Assembly (NCBI GenBank): GCA_963777285.1 | Contig: CAVZPR010000002.1 | Coordinates: 1,178,001 to 1,242,000, forward strand | Direction of reading: 5' to 3' | DNA length: 64,000 nucleotides | Origin: JAFARE01 sp963777285 | GTDB taxonomy: Bacteria; Chloroflexota; Dormibacteria; Aeolococcales; Aeolococcaceae | In this document: positions 25,590 through 33,617 of the stretch, one piece after another | Layout: each line of letters begins with the position of its first letter | Numbering within the stretch: position 1 is the stretch's first letter | Position numbers and translations under genes: made by a program | The notes under the pieces: model-generated | Databases searched by the model: none | The model's input: the letters and a program-made list of their open reading frames with translations, nothing else | What the model was told of the DNA's origin: nothing

Positions 25590-26075
25590 GTGCCCGACGC
25601 AACCGGCCAGGCAGAGGCTCCGGCGCCCGTGCAGGCGGCGCCGGCGGGGAAGAGCGCCGAGGACATCCTGGAGAGGATCTTCACGCCCACGCCGAAAGCG
25701 AGCCCTGCGGAACAAGCGGAACGGGCCCTGCGCCGGCCGAGGCAGCTGATCTACTGTGCCTTCAGCAACAAGCACTTCTACTGGCGCCAGCACATCACCA
25801 AGTTCGTGCTCGACGAGGGGCATGTTCCGATCGTGCCCTTCATGCTCTTCGACTACTACCTGCTGCACACCGTTCCCAAGGAGACTGTGCGAGAAGCGTG
25901 CAACAACCTCATCGTCCGCTCCGACCAGATGTGGGTGTTCGGCACCGTGTCGCTCGGTGTCAAGGTGCAGATGGGCATCGCCAAGCGGCTCAAGAAGCCG
26001 GTGCGCTTCTACGATGTGACGGACATGCCCTACCGCGTCGTCAACGTGCCGGAGGCGATGCTGCGCGAGGAATGA
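25590..26075 (+). CDS. Conserved protein, nucleoside deoxyribosyltransferase-like fold suspected
   Basis: 161 residues. A flexible Ala/Pro-rich N-terminus (about 1-50) is followed by a compact domain with LIYCAFSNKHFYWRQHITKF, EGHVPIVPFMLFDYY, NNLIVRSDQMWVFG and LKKPVRFYDV. The order of strands and the SDQMWVFG segment resemble DUF4406 or nucleoside 2-deoxyribosyltransferase-like proteins, without proof of catalysis. GTG 25590 has GGGAG seven bases upstream, and TATGAT (25519-25524) is a plausible -10. Confidence 0.65.
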   Translation: MPDATGQAEAPAPVQAAPAGKSAEDILERIFTPTPKASPAEQAERALRRPRQLIYCAFSNKHFYWRQHITKFVLDEGHVPIVPFMLFDYYLLHTVPKETVREACNNLIVRSDQMWVFGTVSLGVKVQMGIAKRLKKPVRFYDVTDMPYRVVNVPEAMLREE

Positions 26076-26091
26076 TGGACATGACCGCGCC

Positions 26092-26673
26092 GTGACCGTC
26101 GTCTGGATTGTCATCGCGATCGTTGTCCTGCTGTTGCTCTACGTCGCCTACCGCTTCAACCGCTTGATCCGGCTGCGCACGCGCACGCAGGAGGCGTGGT
26201 CCGACATCGACGTCGAGCTGAAGCGGCGTCACGACCTCATCCCCAATCTCGTCTCGACGGTGCAGGGATACGCGGCGCACGAGCGTCAGGTGTTGGAGAA
26301 CGTCACCCAGGCGCGGTCACAGGCCGTTTCTGCCGCGCAGACTGGAAACCCGGCGGTGATGGCCGGCGCGGAGGACGCGCTCACGGGCGCCGTCCGCCAG
26401 CTGTTCGCCGTCGCCGAGAACTATCCGCAGCTCAAGGCCGCCGGGCTGTTCCTGAACCTGCAGGAGCAGCTCACCACCACCGAGGACAAGGTGGAGTTCG
26501 CACGCCGGTTCTACAACGGCAACGTACGCGACTTCAACACCGCGCTGCAGCGCTTTCCGACCAATCTCATCGCCCGCAGCATGGGCTTCCAGCAGTTCGC
26601 GTTCTTCGCAGCGGCCGACTCCGAGCGGGCCGCTCCCACGGTCGCCTTCACGTCGCCGCCCGCCGCCACGTAG
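26092..26673 (+). CDS. lemA: LemA family membrane-anchored protein
   Basis: 193 residues: one N-terminal TM helix (VVWIVIAIVVLLLLYVAYRF) and a helical domain with EAWSDIDVELKRRHDLIPNLV, NYPQLKAAGLFLNLQEQL and EFARRFYNGNVRDFNT, diagnostic of LemA. Function is unknown; its partners elsewhere are often TPM-domain proteins, absent here. The Ala/Pro-rich tail is variable. It follows the preceding gene by 16 bases, likely co-transcribed. Confidence 0.9.
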   Translation: MTVVWIVIAIVVLLLLYVAYRFNRLIRLRTRTQEAWSDIDVELKRRHDLIPNLVSTVQGYAAHERQVLENVTQARSQAVSAAQTGNPAVMAGAEDALTGAVRQLFAVAENYPQLKAAGLFLNLQEQLTTTEDKVEFARRFYNGNVRDFNTALQRFPTNLIARSMGFQQFAFFAAADSERAAPTVAFTSPPAAT

Positions 26674-26749
26674 GGCTCAGGCGCATCATCGACTGACGCG
26701 GCTGCCGTGAGACGACGGTGCGTACGAGCAAGCAACTCTGAGTTGGTGC

Positions 26750-27613
26750 TCAGTAGATGAACCCCATGATCGTCGGGTCCGTCGCGGGTATCGTGCGACG
26801 GTCGACGCGCCCCCAACCGCCTCCGTCGGCGTAGTAGTTCATCTCTGACACGATGAAGCTGCCGTCGGGATTCACGTGCTCGACGTACGCCACGTGGCCG
26901 GCCCACCCCGTTCGGAAAACGACGATGGCACCCTGCACCGGGACGTGACCCTCGGGCCGGATGCCGGCTGCGGCGAACCACCAAACCCACGCGTTGCCGT
27001 TCCACGTCACCGCGCGACGTGATGCCACGTACCACGTGCACTGTCCGAACGGGAAGTAGTCGATGCCGTGATTCGTCGCCACCGCGGGGACGCCGCGGTC
27101 ACCGACGACGAACCGTTGCGATATCAGCGCTCCGACGGGGGCGTCGGCGATGGGCACCTGCAGGTACGTCCCCGCGGTGAGTGGCGCGTTCGATGTCAGC
27201 GCGTTGAAGTCGAGCACCGTGGTGGGGTCGAGGCCGAGCCGCGCCGCGAAGGTGGTGGGCGTCTCCCCGGGCAGCACGCGCACCAGCGCGCCCTGCGACG
27301 GGGGCAGCAGCAGCGTCGCGCCCGCAGCCCCCTCGCCGTATGAGGGGATGCCGTTGGCCCAGCGGATGGCGGCGGGGTCGGAGCCATACGCCCGAGCCAG
27401 GTATTCGATCGTCTCGCCCGCTCGCACCACGATCGTCTGCGCCGGGCGCGTGATGACCAGCGGCGCCACCGCGGGCCGTTGGATGACGGCGTCGATCTGG
27501 ATCGCATCGAGGCTGCGGAGGCCGGCCGGGGCGGCCACGGCCAGCGCGGCCGGCCGCGCGACCAGGATGACCAGCGCAGCCGCGATCAGCAGCACCGAGA
27601 TGTGCCGCACCAT
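26750..27613 (-). CDS. Secreted LysM-CHAP peptidoglycan hydrolase
   Basis: 287 residues: an N-terminal signal/anchor (about 1-28), two LysM repeats (IVVRAGETIEYLARAYGSDP and RVLPGETPTTFAARLGLDP) that bind glycan strands, and a C-terminal CHAP amidase/endopeptidase domain with catalytic Cys in FGQCTWYVASRR and His in GHVAYVEHVN. It cuts peptidoglycan outside the cell. The ATG at 27613 has no close Shine-Dalgarno; GGAGGGG lies about 33 bases upstream. A long structured region precedes it (27614-27790). Confidence 0.85.
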   Translation of the reverse strand: MVRHISVLLIAAALVILVARPAALAVAAPAGLRSLDAIQIDAVIQRPAVAPLVITRPAQTIVVRAGETIEYLARAYGSDPAAIRWANGIPSYGEGAAGATLLLPPSQGALVRVLPGETPTTFAARLGLDPTTVLDFNALTSNAPLTAGTYLQVPIADAPVGALISQRFVVGDRGVPAVATNHGIDYFPFGQCTWYVASRRAVTWNGNAWVWWFAAAGIRPEGHVPVQGAIVVFRTGWAGHVAYVEHVNPDGSFIVSEMNYYADGGGWGRVDRRTIPATDPTIMGFIY

Positions 27614-27790
27614 CCGGTGGACGTGTCCGCCGATAGCGTGCCCCTCCGTATCAGCGCCATCGGCGCAGAAAACGGTGTCCCGTCAAGGAAAAGGCGGTCC
27701 GTGGACCGTCGGCGGACGGTAGCAAAGTGCCGGCCCCGAAGTCAAAGCGCCGGGGCCGGCACCACATTGGAGGGGTGGCCTAATGTTATA
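27614..27790 (-). promoter_or_regulatory. Structured leader candidate upstream of the LysM-CHAP gene
   Basis: On the minus strand, TATAAC (27790-27785) could be a -10. The following leader contains a 12-bp perfect hairpin (GTGCCGGCCCCG, 27727-27738, with its complement at 27751-27762) ending in TTTGC, then CGGTCC/GGACCG followed by CCTTTTCC. These may be attenuator or terminator stems. No known riboswitch core could be recognised. Confidence 0.4.
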
Positions 27791-27792
27791 TC

Positions 27793-27822
27793 TTGACTAT
27801 CAGTAAGTGTGCGTATTAGGAT
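27793..27822 (+). promoter_or_regulatory. Sigma70-type promoter of zinc-ribbon gene
   Basis: TTGACT (27793-27798), an 18-base spacer and TAGGAT (27817-27822) precede ATG 27833 by ten bases. The surrounding AT-rich stretch is unusual for this window. Confidence 0.6.
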
Positions 27823-27832
27823 CACCGGCGCG

Positions 27833-28027
27833 ATGAGAAAGTACAAGCCGGTCGAGTTGCCCCTGAAGGTCGTCCCCACCCAGTTCAGCGAAGAGCACGC
27901 CACCTGCCCCAACTGTGAGAGCCGAACGGCAGGCGTCATCGGGAGGTTGGGCCTCCGCCTGGTCTTCCGGTGCGATCGCTGCCGGGTGAGGTTCCACCGG
28001 CCCACGGCGAGCGTCCAGCTCCTCTAG
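27833..28027 (+). CDS. Small zinc-ribbon protein
   Basis: 64 residues with two CxxC knuckles (ATCPNCES and RCDRCRVRF) separated by a strand, a typical single zinc ribbon. It binds one zinc and possibly nucleic acid or a protein partner; the role is unknown. ATG 27833 is favoured over GTG 27809 because the promoter's -10 would cover the upstream start. Confidence 0.7.
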   Translation: MRKYKPVELPLKVVPTQFSEEHATCPNCESRTAGVIGRLGLRLVFRCDRCRVRFHRPTASVQLL

Positions 28028-28053
28028 CCGCGCCGGCTGGCACACTGCCGGCC

Positions 28054-29055
28054 ATGCCCGGCCCCGCGCATCTGGCTTCCGTGTGGCGCGGCGACGTCCT
28101 CGAAGAGGTGGTGCGCGGCCACGTCGCGGTGGTCGATGCCGGCGGAGCCGTGCTCGCGGCGGTGGGCGACCCGGCCGCCGTGACCACGCTGCGGAGTTGC
28201 GTCAAGCCGATCCAGGCGCTGCCGTTCGTCCGCCAGGCGGCCCCGGCGCTGAGCGTCGACGCCGCGGCCATCGCCATCGCCTGCGCGTCACACAATGGCG
28301 AGGAGGCGCACGTGGCCGCCGCCCGAGGTCTCCTGGCCGCCGCGGGGCTCGACGAGGCCACCCTGGAGTGCGGGCCACAGCTTCCCTCAGATGCAGCCTC
28401 GGCGCGGCGGCTGCTGGCAGCGGGGGAGGAGCCGCGGCCGATCCACAACAACTGCTCCGGCAAGCACGCCGCGATGCTCGCCACCTGCGTCGTCGCCGGC
28501 TGGCCGGTGGCAGGGTACTCACGGCCAGACCACCCCTGCCAGCAGACCGTGACCGGCGCCCTCGCGGAGGTGTTCCGGCTGGAGCTCGCAAGCGTGCCCC
28601 GCGGCATCGACGGCTGCGGCCTGCCTACCTACGGTGTGCCCCTGGCGACGCTGGCGCGCGGCTTCGCCGCCGGCTCCCGGCACGAAGGCTTCGTCACCTG
28701 CCAGGACGCCATGGCCGGCCATCCCCACCTGGTCGCGGGCACGGGGCGGTTCGACACGGCGCTCCTGGCGCACGCCGGCGCCACCCTCACCGCCAAGATC
28801 GGCGGCGCCGCGGTCTGGGCAGCGGTGCGGCGGCCCGACGGGCCGGCAGTCGCGCTGAAGCTCGAGGCGGGCGGCGGAGACGCCGTTCCTCCGGTGGCCC
28901 TCGCGGTGCTGCAGCGCTTGGGCTGGCTGGCGGAGACGCTGCCGGATCCCCTCCCCTCGTTCGCCGCGCCTCGGCTCCGCAACTGGGCGGGCACGATGGT
29001 CGGCGAGACCCGGGTCGAGCCTGCCGCCTTGCAGGGCCTCGCCGCGGCTCTTTGA
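28054..29055 (+). CDS. L-asparaginase II family amidohydrolase
   Basis: 333 residues, full length for the asparaginase II (R. etli AnsA-like) family: SVWRGDVLEEVVRGHVAVVD at the N-terminus, LRSCVKPIQALPF, IACASHNGEE, PIHNNCSGKHAAML, GIDGCGLPTYGVPL and LTAKIGGAA. These Ser/Lys/Cys residues form the active site. It converts asparagine to aspartate and ammonia. CACACT lies seven bases before ATG 28054 in place of a TAnnnT box. Confidence 0.9.
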   Translation: MPGPAHLASVWRGDVLEEVVRGHVAVVDAGGAVLAAVGDPAAVTTLRSCVKPIQALPFVRQAAPALSVDAAAIAIACASHNGEEAHVAAARGLLAAAGLDEATLECGPQLPSDAASARRLLAAGEEPRPIHNNCSGKHAAMLATCVVAGWPVAGYSRPDHPCQQTVTGALAEVFRLELASVPRGIDGCGLPTYGVPLATLARGFAAGSRHEGFVTCQDAMAGHPHLVAGTGRFDTALLAHAGATLTAKIGGAAVWAAVRRPDGPAVALKLEAGGGDAVPPVALAVLQRLGWLAETLPDPLPSFAAPRLRNWAGTMVGETRVEPAALQGLAAAL

Positions 29056-29080
29056 CTCAGCCCGTCCCGAAACCTATAGT
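29052..29080 (+). promoter_or_regulatory. Near-consensus sigma70 promoter before the hydratase operon
   Basis: TTGACT (29052-29057), a 17-base spacer and TATAGT (29075-29080) form the best promoter in the window. It lies about 90 bases before the hydratase start (29171), and a 28-codon ORF (29092-29178) lies between. Confidence 0.7.
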
Positions 29081-29091
29081 GACCCGGGGAA

Positions 29092-29178
29092 ATGTTGATT
29101 CCGATGTCAACTTCGGCTTCGTCTGAAGCTTCTGGCGCGAAACCGCCCCGACGGGCCACGGGGCCGCCCGGTGCCTGA
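29092..29178 (+). CDS. Possible leader peptide of the hydratase operon
   Basis: 28 codons beginning MLIPMSTSASSEASGAKPP. The ATG lies 11 bases after the -10, so it would be the first start codon on the transcript. The stop overlaps the hydratase GTG (29171) in another frame, which would permit coupling. A small inverted repeat GTTGA...TCAAC (29094-29111) lies in its first codons. It has no similarity I recognise and may be non-coding. Confidence 0.3.
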   Translation: MLIPMSTSASSEASGAKPPRRATGPPGA

Positions 29179-29587
29179 CGCCGGCCACGTCGGACGTCGG
29201 TACACGGCGCCCGGGCAGGTGGTCCACGGCGACCGCGCCCGGGCCATGGCCGCCGCGATCGCCGGAGAGGACGAGCCGTACGAGCCCGACCAGGTGCCGC
29301 CCACGTTCGCGGCCGTGTACTGCCTGGCGCCGACGTTCGCCCAGCTCTTCACCGACGCCGAGGTGGGCATCGAGCTGGCCGGGCTGATCCATGGCGAGCA
29401 GGCCTTCGAGTGGCCGGAGCGGGTGCGGCCGGGGGACACCGTCGACGCGGCCGCGGAGATCGTCAGCGTGGAGCAGAAGCGAGGGATGACCTTTGTCACC
29501 CTCGCCGTCGAAGCGGTGCGACCCGCCGACGGCGCCACCGTCTGCCGGGGCCGCTCGATGATGATCGTGCGAGGCGCGAGGTCGTGA
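29171..29587 (+). CDS. FAS1-like/MaoC N-terminal hydratase subunit (HadA-like)
   Basis: 138 residues of a hot-dog fold lacking the full hydratase motif: GRRYTAPGQVVHGDRARAMAAAI at the N-terminus, PPTFAAVYC and HGEQAFEWPERVRPGDTVDAAA, which match the HadA or N-terminal half of R-specific enoyl hydratases. It pairs with the following subunit to hydrate enoyl-thioesters. GTG 29171 follows GGGG; the stop overlaps the next GTG (GTGA). Confidence 0.8.
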   Translation: MPDAGHVGRRYTAPGQVVHGDRARAMAAAIAGEDEPYEPDQVPPTFAAVYCLAPTFAQLFTDAEVGIELAGLIHGEQAFEWPERVRPGDTVDAAAEIVSVEQKRGMTFVTLAVEAVRPADGATVCRGRSMMIVRGARS

Positions 29588-30003
29588 GCGAGGCGGTGAC
29601 CACCGGCCTCGAGGCGGGCGCCACGTTGGGGCCGCTGCGCCGCCGCGTCACCCAGGCCCAGATCGACGCGTATGCCGAGGCTTCGGGGGACTTCAACCCC
29701 ATCCACACCGACCCCGATTTCGCCCGCGGCGTGGGGCTGCCGGGCGCCATCGCCCATGGCCTGCTGGAGCTGGGCATCGTCGCCGAGGCCGTCTCGCGCT
29801 GGGTTGGCGGCGGCGACGCGTTAATCGGATTGGAGTGCCGCTTCAGCAAGCCGCTGCTGGCGGGCGACACGATCACCTGCACCGGGAGGGTTGTCGCCGT
29901 CGACGCCGGTGAGGGCACGGCCTCCCTCGAGGTCGATGCCGTCTCAGATCGCGGCGAGCGCGTTCTCACCAACGGCCGGGCCCGCGTCCGGCTCTCACGC
30001 TGA
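29584..30003 (+). CDS. MaoC-like dehydratase (catalytic HadB-like subunit)
   Basis: 139 residues. The hydratase-2 motif is present: ASGDFNPIHTDPDFARGVGLPGAIAHGLL, with catalytic Asp and His, followed by the hot-dog strands. With the upstream subunit it forms an (R)-3-hydroxyacyl-thioester dehydratase. It is followed after 11 bases by an acyl-CoA dehydrogenase, so a fatty-acyl modifying operon is likely. Confidence 0.85.
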   Translation: MSEAVTTGLEAGATLGPLRRRVTQAQIDAYAEASGDFNPIHTDPDFARGVGLPGAIAHGLLELGIVAEAVSRWVGGGDALIGLECRFSKPLLAGDTITCTGRVVAVDAGEGTASLEVDAVSDRGERVLTNGRARVRLSR

Positions 30004-30014
30004 GGGAAAGGCAG

Positions 30015-31259
30015 ATGGGACTGGAGTTCAGCCTCACTCGCGAGCAGGAGGAGATCCGCGACCTTGCTCACGAGTTCGCCGAGAAGGAGATGCGCCCGGT
30101 CGCCGACCGGTACGACGAGAACGAGGAGACGCCCTGGGAGGTCATGCGCAAGGCGCACGAGCTCGGCCTCGACCCCGCGTCCGGCTTCCCCGCCGAGTAC
30201 GGGGGTGGCGGCGTCGACCTGCTCACCTCGCTGATCCTGCAGGAGGAGCTGGCCTGGGGTGACGCCGGGATGGCCGTGTCGATCGGCGCGAGCGGCCTCG
30301 CCGGCGCCGGCATCATCGCCATGGGCACCGAGGAGCAGAAGAAGAAGTACATCGGCATGCTCTGCGACCCCAAGGAGCTGCGCATCGCGGCGATGGGATT
30401 GACCGAGCCCAACTCGGGCTCCGACTCGCTGGCGCTGGAGACCACCGCGACCAAGGTCGACGGCGGCTACGTCCTCAACGGCACCAAGCAGTTCTGCACC
30501 AACGGTGGCATCGCCGACGTCCAGGTGGCGTTCGTGACCACGGACAAGTCGGCCGGCCCCGCCGGCATCGCCGGCTTCGCCATCGAGAAGGGCAATCCCG
30601 GCATGCGCCAGGGACGCAAGGAGCGCAAGCTGGGCGTGCGTGCCTCGCACACCGCGCAGGTGATCTTCGAGGACTGCTTCGTGCCCGAGGATGCGCGGCT
30701 CGGATACGACAAGGAAGGCAACGCCACCGGCCCTGGCGCCGTGGGCGCGATGCTCATGCTCGAGGCCACGCGCCCCCTGGTCGCGGCCGGCGCCATCGGC
30801 ATCGCCCGCGCCGCATTCGAGTTCGCGCGTGACTACTCGTTGGAGCGTGTCCAGTTCGGCAAACCCATCGCCAAGCACGAGGCGATCGCCTTCAAGCTCG
30901 CCGACATGGCCACCGAGATCGACGCCGCGCGCCTGCTCATGTACCGCGCCGGTTGGATGGCCATGAACGGCATCCCGTACGCCCGCGGCGAGGGCTCGAT
31001 GGCCAAGTTGTTCGCCGGTGACATGGCGATGCGCGTCACCACCGACGCGGTCCAGGTGCTTGGTGGCTACGGCTACATCAAGGAATACCCGGTGGAGCGC
31101 TTCATGCGCGACGCCAAGATCTATCAGATCTGGGAGGGCACGGCCGAGATCCAGCGCCTGGTCATCAGCCGCTTCATCCTCGGCGAGCGCCGCGCCACGC
31201 CGCGGCCCAAGCTCGTCCCCGACGTGCCGGCGCAGCAGCCCGAGGCCAAGGCCAGCTAG
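30015..31259 (+). CDS. Acyl-CoA dehydrogenase
   Basis: 414 residues, full length. N-terminal helical domain (EEIRDLAHEFAEKEMRPVADRY), FAD/substrate strands (GLTEPNSGSDSLALETTA, NGTKQFCTNGGIADV), C-terminal helices with YSLERVQFGKPIAKHEAIAF and VLGGYGYIKEYPVERFMRDAK. The catalytic Glu is in IYQIWEGTAEIQ. It oxidises an acyl-CoA to the trans-2-enoyl-CoA and passes electrons to ETF. The preceding hydratase genes could act on its product. Confidence 0.93.
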   Translation: MGLEFSLTREQEEIRDLAHEFAEKEMRPVADRYDENEETPWEVMRKAHELGLDPASGFPAEYGGGGVDLLTSLILQEELAWGDAGMAVSIGASGLAGAGIIAMGTEEQKKKYIGMLCDPKELRIAAMGLTEPNSGSDSLALETTATKVDGGYVLNGTKQFCTNGGIADVQVAFVTTDKSAGPAGIAGFAIEKGNPGMRQGRKERKLGVRASHTAQVIFEDCFVPEDARLGYDKEGNATGPGAVGAMLMLEATRPLVAAGAIGIARAAFEFARDYSLERVQFGKPIAKHEAIAFKLADMATEIDAARLLMYRAGWMAMNGIPYARGEGSMAKLFAGDMAMRVTTDAVQVLGGYGYIKEYPVERFMRDAKIYQIWEGTAEIQRLVISRFILGERRATPRPKLVPDVPAQQPEAKAS

Positions 31260-31271
31260 GCTCCCGTCTCA

Positions 31272-32105
31272 GTGTTCGATCTGGCCGGCAAGGTAGCTGT
31301 CGTCACCGGCGGCTCCCGGGGATTGGGACGCGCCGACTGCCTGGCGCTGGCGCGCGCCGGCGCCGACGTCGTCGTCACCGACATCCTGCTGGAGTCCGAC
31401 CCGCAGCTGGAGAAGACCGCCGAATCGGCGCAGTCCGCGCTGGCGCAGGTGTTCACCTCGCAGCACGTCGTCTACGCGGAGAAGACCAGCGAGGAGATCC
31501 GTCAGATGGGACGGCGCTCCGCCACGATGAAGATGGACGTGACCGATCGCGACCAGGTGCGCGAGGTGTTCGCCGAGATCAACAAGGAGTTCGGCTCCAT
31601 CGACATCCTGGTGAACAACGCGGCCACGCTGGATCACGTCGCGCAGATCGAGAACCAGAGCGACGAGCTCTGGGACCGCGACCTGCGCGTGAACCTCTCG
31701 GGTGCGTTCAACTGCACCAAGGTGGCGTGGCAGTACATGAAGGACAAGCGCTGGGGGCGCGTCATCTACATGGCGTCCGTCGCGGGCACGCTGGGCGGCT
31801 TCGGCCAGGCGTCGTACGCCGCCACCAAGTCGGCGTTGATCGGCTTGGGCAAGTCGATGGCCCTGGAGGGCGCGCGCTATGGCATCACCGCCAACATCAT
31901 CGCGCCGGGAATCATCGCCACCGAGGCGTGGAAGATGGGCGACGCGAAGATGAACGACCGCATGGTGCTGCGCACCGCGCTGCGCAGCGCCGGTGAGCCC
32001 GAGGACATCGCCAACGCCATCGTCTTCCTGTGCTCGCCCGAGGCGCGGTACATCACCGGCCAGGTGCTGACGATCTCCGGCGGCATCGACCTCTTCGTGT
32101 ATTGA
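31272..32105 (+). CDS. Short-chain dehydrogenase/reductase
   Basis: 277 residues. NAD(P) motif TGGSRGLG, Asp after beta-2 (VVTDI, suggesting NAD+ preference), DILVNNAA, catalytic Ser (MASVAG) and Tyr-x3-Lys (YAATK), and GIIATEA. About 35 extra residues (DPQLEKTAESAQSALAQVF...) lie between beta-2 and beta-3. It probably acts on a 3-hydroxyacyl-type substrate made by the neighbours. GTG start 13 bases after the dehydrogenase. Confidence 0.9.
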   Translation: MFDLAGKVAVVTGGSRGLGRADCLALARAGADVVVTDILLESDPQLEKTAESAQSALAQVFTSQHVVYAEKTSEEIRQMGRRSATMKMDVTDRDQVREVFAEINKEFGSIDILVNNAATLDHVAQIENQSDELWDRDLRVNLSGAFNCTKVAWQYMKDKRWGRVIYMASVAGTLGGFGQASYAATKSALIGLGKSMALEGARYGITANIIAPGIIATEAWKMGDAKMNDRMVLRTALRSAGEPEDIANAIVFLCSPEARYITGQVLTISGGIDLFVY

Positions 32106-32130
32106 GACGGGGGAGCGCCTCGACCTCGGC

Positions 32131-33282
32131 GTGACCTATCGCCCGGCGCGGGTGGGTCCGTACATGTGGCACGAGTTCGACGCCACGGCGATGACCGCCG
32201 ATCTTCGCGACGTGGCCGCGTTCGGCCTGGCGACGGTGCGCGCGCTGCTCGCCTGGGATGCCTTCATGCCCACGCGCGCGGGCGTGCCGGCGCGGCAGCT
32301 GCGCAACTTCGAGACGTTCCTGGACGCTGCATCCGGCGCCGGGCTGCGTGTCGTGCCGGTGCTCTTCGCGCAGTCGCTGGGGGACTGCATCATGCTCCCG
32401 GCGTACGCCATCGACGTGGATGCGCCTCGTGCCGGGGTGCGTGCCGTCAGCGACGGGGTGGTGCAGCCCGGGGGGCCGCGTGACCTGTACACGGATCCGG
32501 CAATGCTCGACGCCGAGATGACCTGGCTGGACACGATGCTGACCGCATTCGCGGGACACGAGGCGATCGCTGCCTGGGATCTGGGCCACGACCCGGCGAC
32601 GACGGTGCGCCCCCGTCGCATCGACCATCTGCGCGGCTGGGTGGCGCTGATGAGCGAGCGCGTGCACGCCGGCGATCAGCGCTGCGTTCTCACCTTCGGC
32701 GCCCGCGATGCGCTGACGGCACGCGGCGTGCGACCCGGGACCGTGTCTCCGCTGCTGGATGCGTGCCGGCTGGACGTCGGACCGGCGCCGCTTCGCGGCG
32801 AGACGGGATCGTCACCAGCGGTTTTCGTCGTGCAGCTGGCGCAGCGGCTGCTGGGAGACGTCCCGCTGCTGGCTGAGGTGGCCACGGCGGCGCCGGCGGG
32901 TGCCGAGAGCGCGGCCGAGCCCGAGCATCGACCTGCCCCATCGCTCGTCGGTGAGACGGTGGCGCGCCTTGCGGAGGTTGGTTGCGCAGGCGTGCATGCG
33001 GACGCCTGGGCGGCGTGCGATGCGCGCGTGCTTGCGGCGCCGCCGTTCGACCGCGAACCCTGGCGCGCCGGCAGTGGACTCGTGACCGCGGACGGATCGC
33101 CGACGGCCGCCGGCGCGGCATGGCGCGCGCACAGAGACACCGAGCTGGAGCAGCAGGCGGCGCAGCCGTGGCCTGCCGGCCTCGACGTCGAGGACTACTA
33201 CCGAAATCTGCCTCAGAGCGCGTCCGATCTCTACGCGGCGTGGCAGGCCGGGCGAAGTGACGACCCTGCTATGCTGAACTGA
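32131..33282 (+). CDS. Glycoside-hydrolase-like TIM-barrel protein
   Basis: 383 residues. It resembles GH5/GH42-type barrels: YMWHEFDATAMTADLRDVAAFGLATVR, RVVPVLFAQSLGD, DLYTDPAMLDAEMTWLDTML and AAWDLGHDPATTVRP. In active GH5 enzymes the strand-4 motif is NEP; here it reads HDP, so the acid/base Glu appears replaced by Asp. LLAEVATAAP at strand 7 could be the nucleophile region. Activity is uncertain. Cytoplasmic: no signal peptide. GTG start after the SDR gene. Confidence 0.6.
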   Translation: MTYRPARVGPYMWHEFDATAMTADLRDVAAFGLATVRALLAWDAFMPTRAGVPARQLRNFETFLDAASGAGLRVVPVLFAQSLGDCIMLPAYAIDVDAPRAGVRAVSDGVVQPGGPRDLYTDPAMLDAEMTWLDTMLTAFAGHEAIAAWDLGHDPATTVRPRRIDHLRGWVALMSERVHAGDQRCVLTFGARDALTARGVRPGTVSPLLDACRLDVGPAPLRGETGSSPAVFVVQLAQRLLGDVPLLAEVATAAPAGAESAAEPEHRPAPSLVGETVARLAEVGCAGVHADAWAACDARVLAAPPFDREPWRAGSGLVTADGSPTAAGAAWRAHRDTELEQQAAQPWPAGLDVEDYYRNLPQSASDLYAAWQAGRSDDPAMLN

Positions 33283-33413
33283 GACATCGGGCGCATTTCG
33301 TGTGTGCGCGGTGTTCCCACTTGAGCCGCAACCGTCTCGCTGCTGGTACGCGACGTCGAACACTCAGGATGGGCTGATGCAACCGTTGCCAGCATTTCTC
33401 CCGGAGGATCGCT
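33283..33413 (+). promoter_or_regulatory. Long 5' leader of the cold-shock gene
   Basis: 131 bases without a gene. TATGCT (33270-33275) inside the 3' end of the upstream gene is a plausible -10, giving a leader of about 130 bases before GGAGGA and GTG 33414. Long leaders are known to regulate csp mRNAs; I see no specific cold-box match. Confidence 0.35.
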
Positions 33414-33617
33414 GTGCCTGCTGGCCGGATCAAGAAAATCATCCCTGACCGTGGCTTTGGCTTTGTCCGTGCGGATGACGGCAACGAGGTCTTTTTCCAC
33501 CGCACCGAGCTGACGACCGTCGACTTCGACAGCCTGCAGGAGGGCGAGTCGGTCACGTTCGACATCGTCGATTCTCCCAAGGGGCCTCGCGCGCGCAACC
33601 TGCAGAAGGTGGGCTAG
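33414..33617 (+). CDS. Cold-shock (CSD) protein
   Basis: 67 residues, one OB-fold cold-shock domain. RNP1 is RGFGFVRA (usually KGFGFI) and RNP2 VFFHRTEL. It binds single-stranded RNA/DNA. The GTG start follows GGAGGA by five bases. It overlaps the stop of the convergent CinA-like gene by four bases. Confidence 0.9.
   Translation: MPAGRIKKIIPDRGFGFVRADDGNEVFFHRTELTTVDFDSLQEGESVTFDIVDSPKGPRARNLQKVG

Noticed and set aside
27614..27790. Cyclic di-AMP (ydaO) riboswitch before the LysM-CHAP gene
   Set aside because: Location fits, but the conserved boxes that I know were not found.
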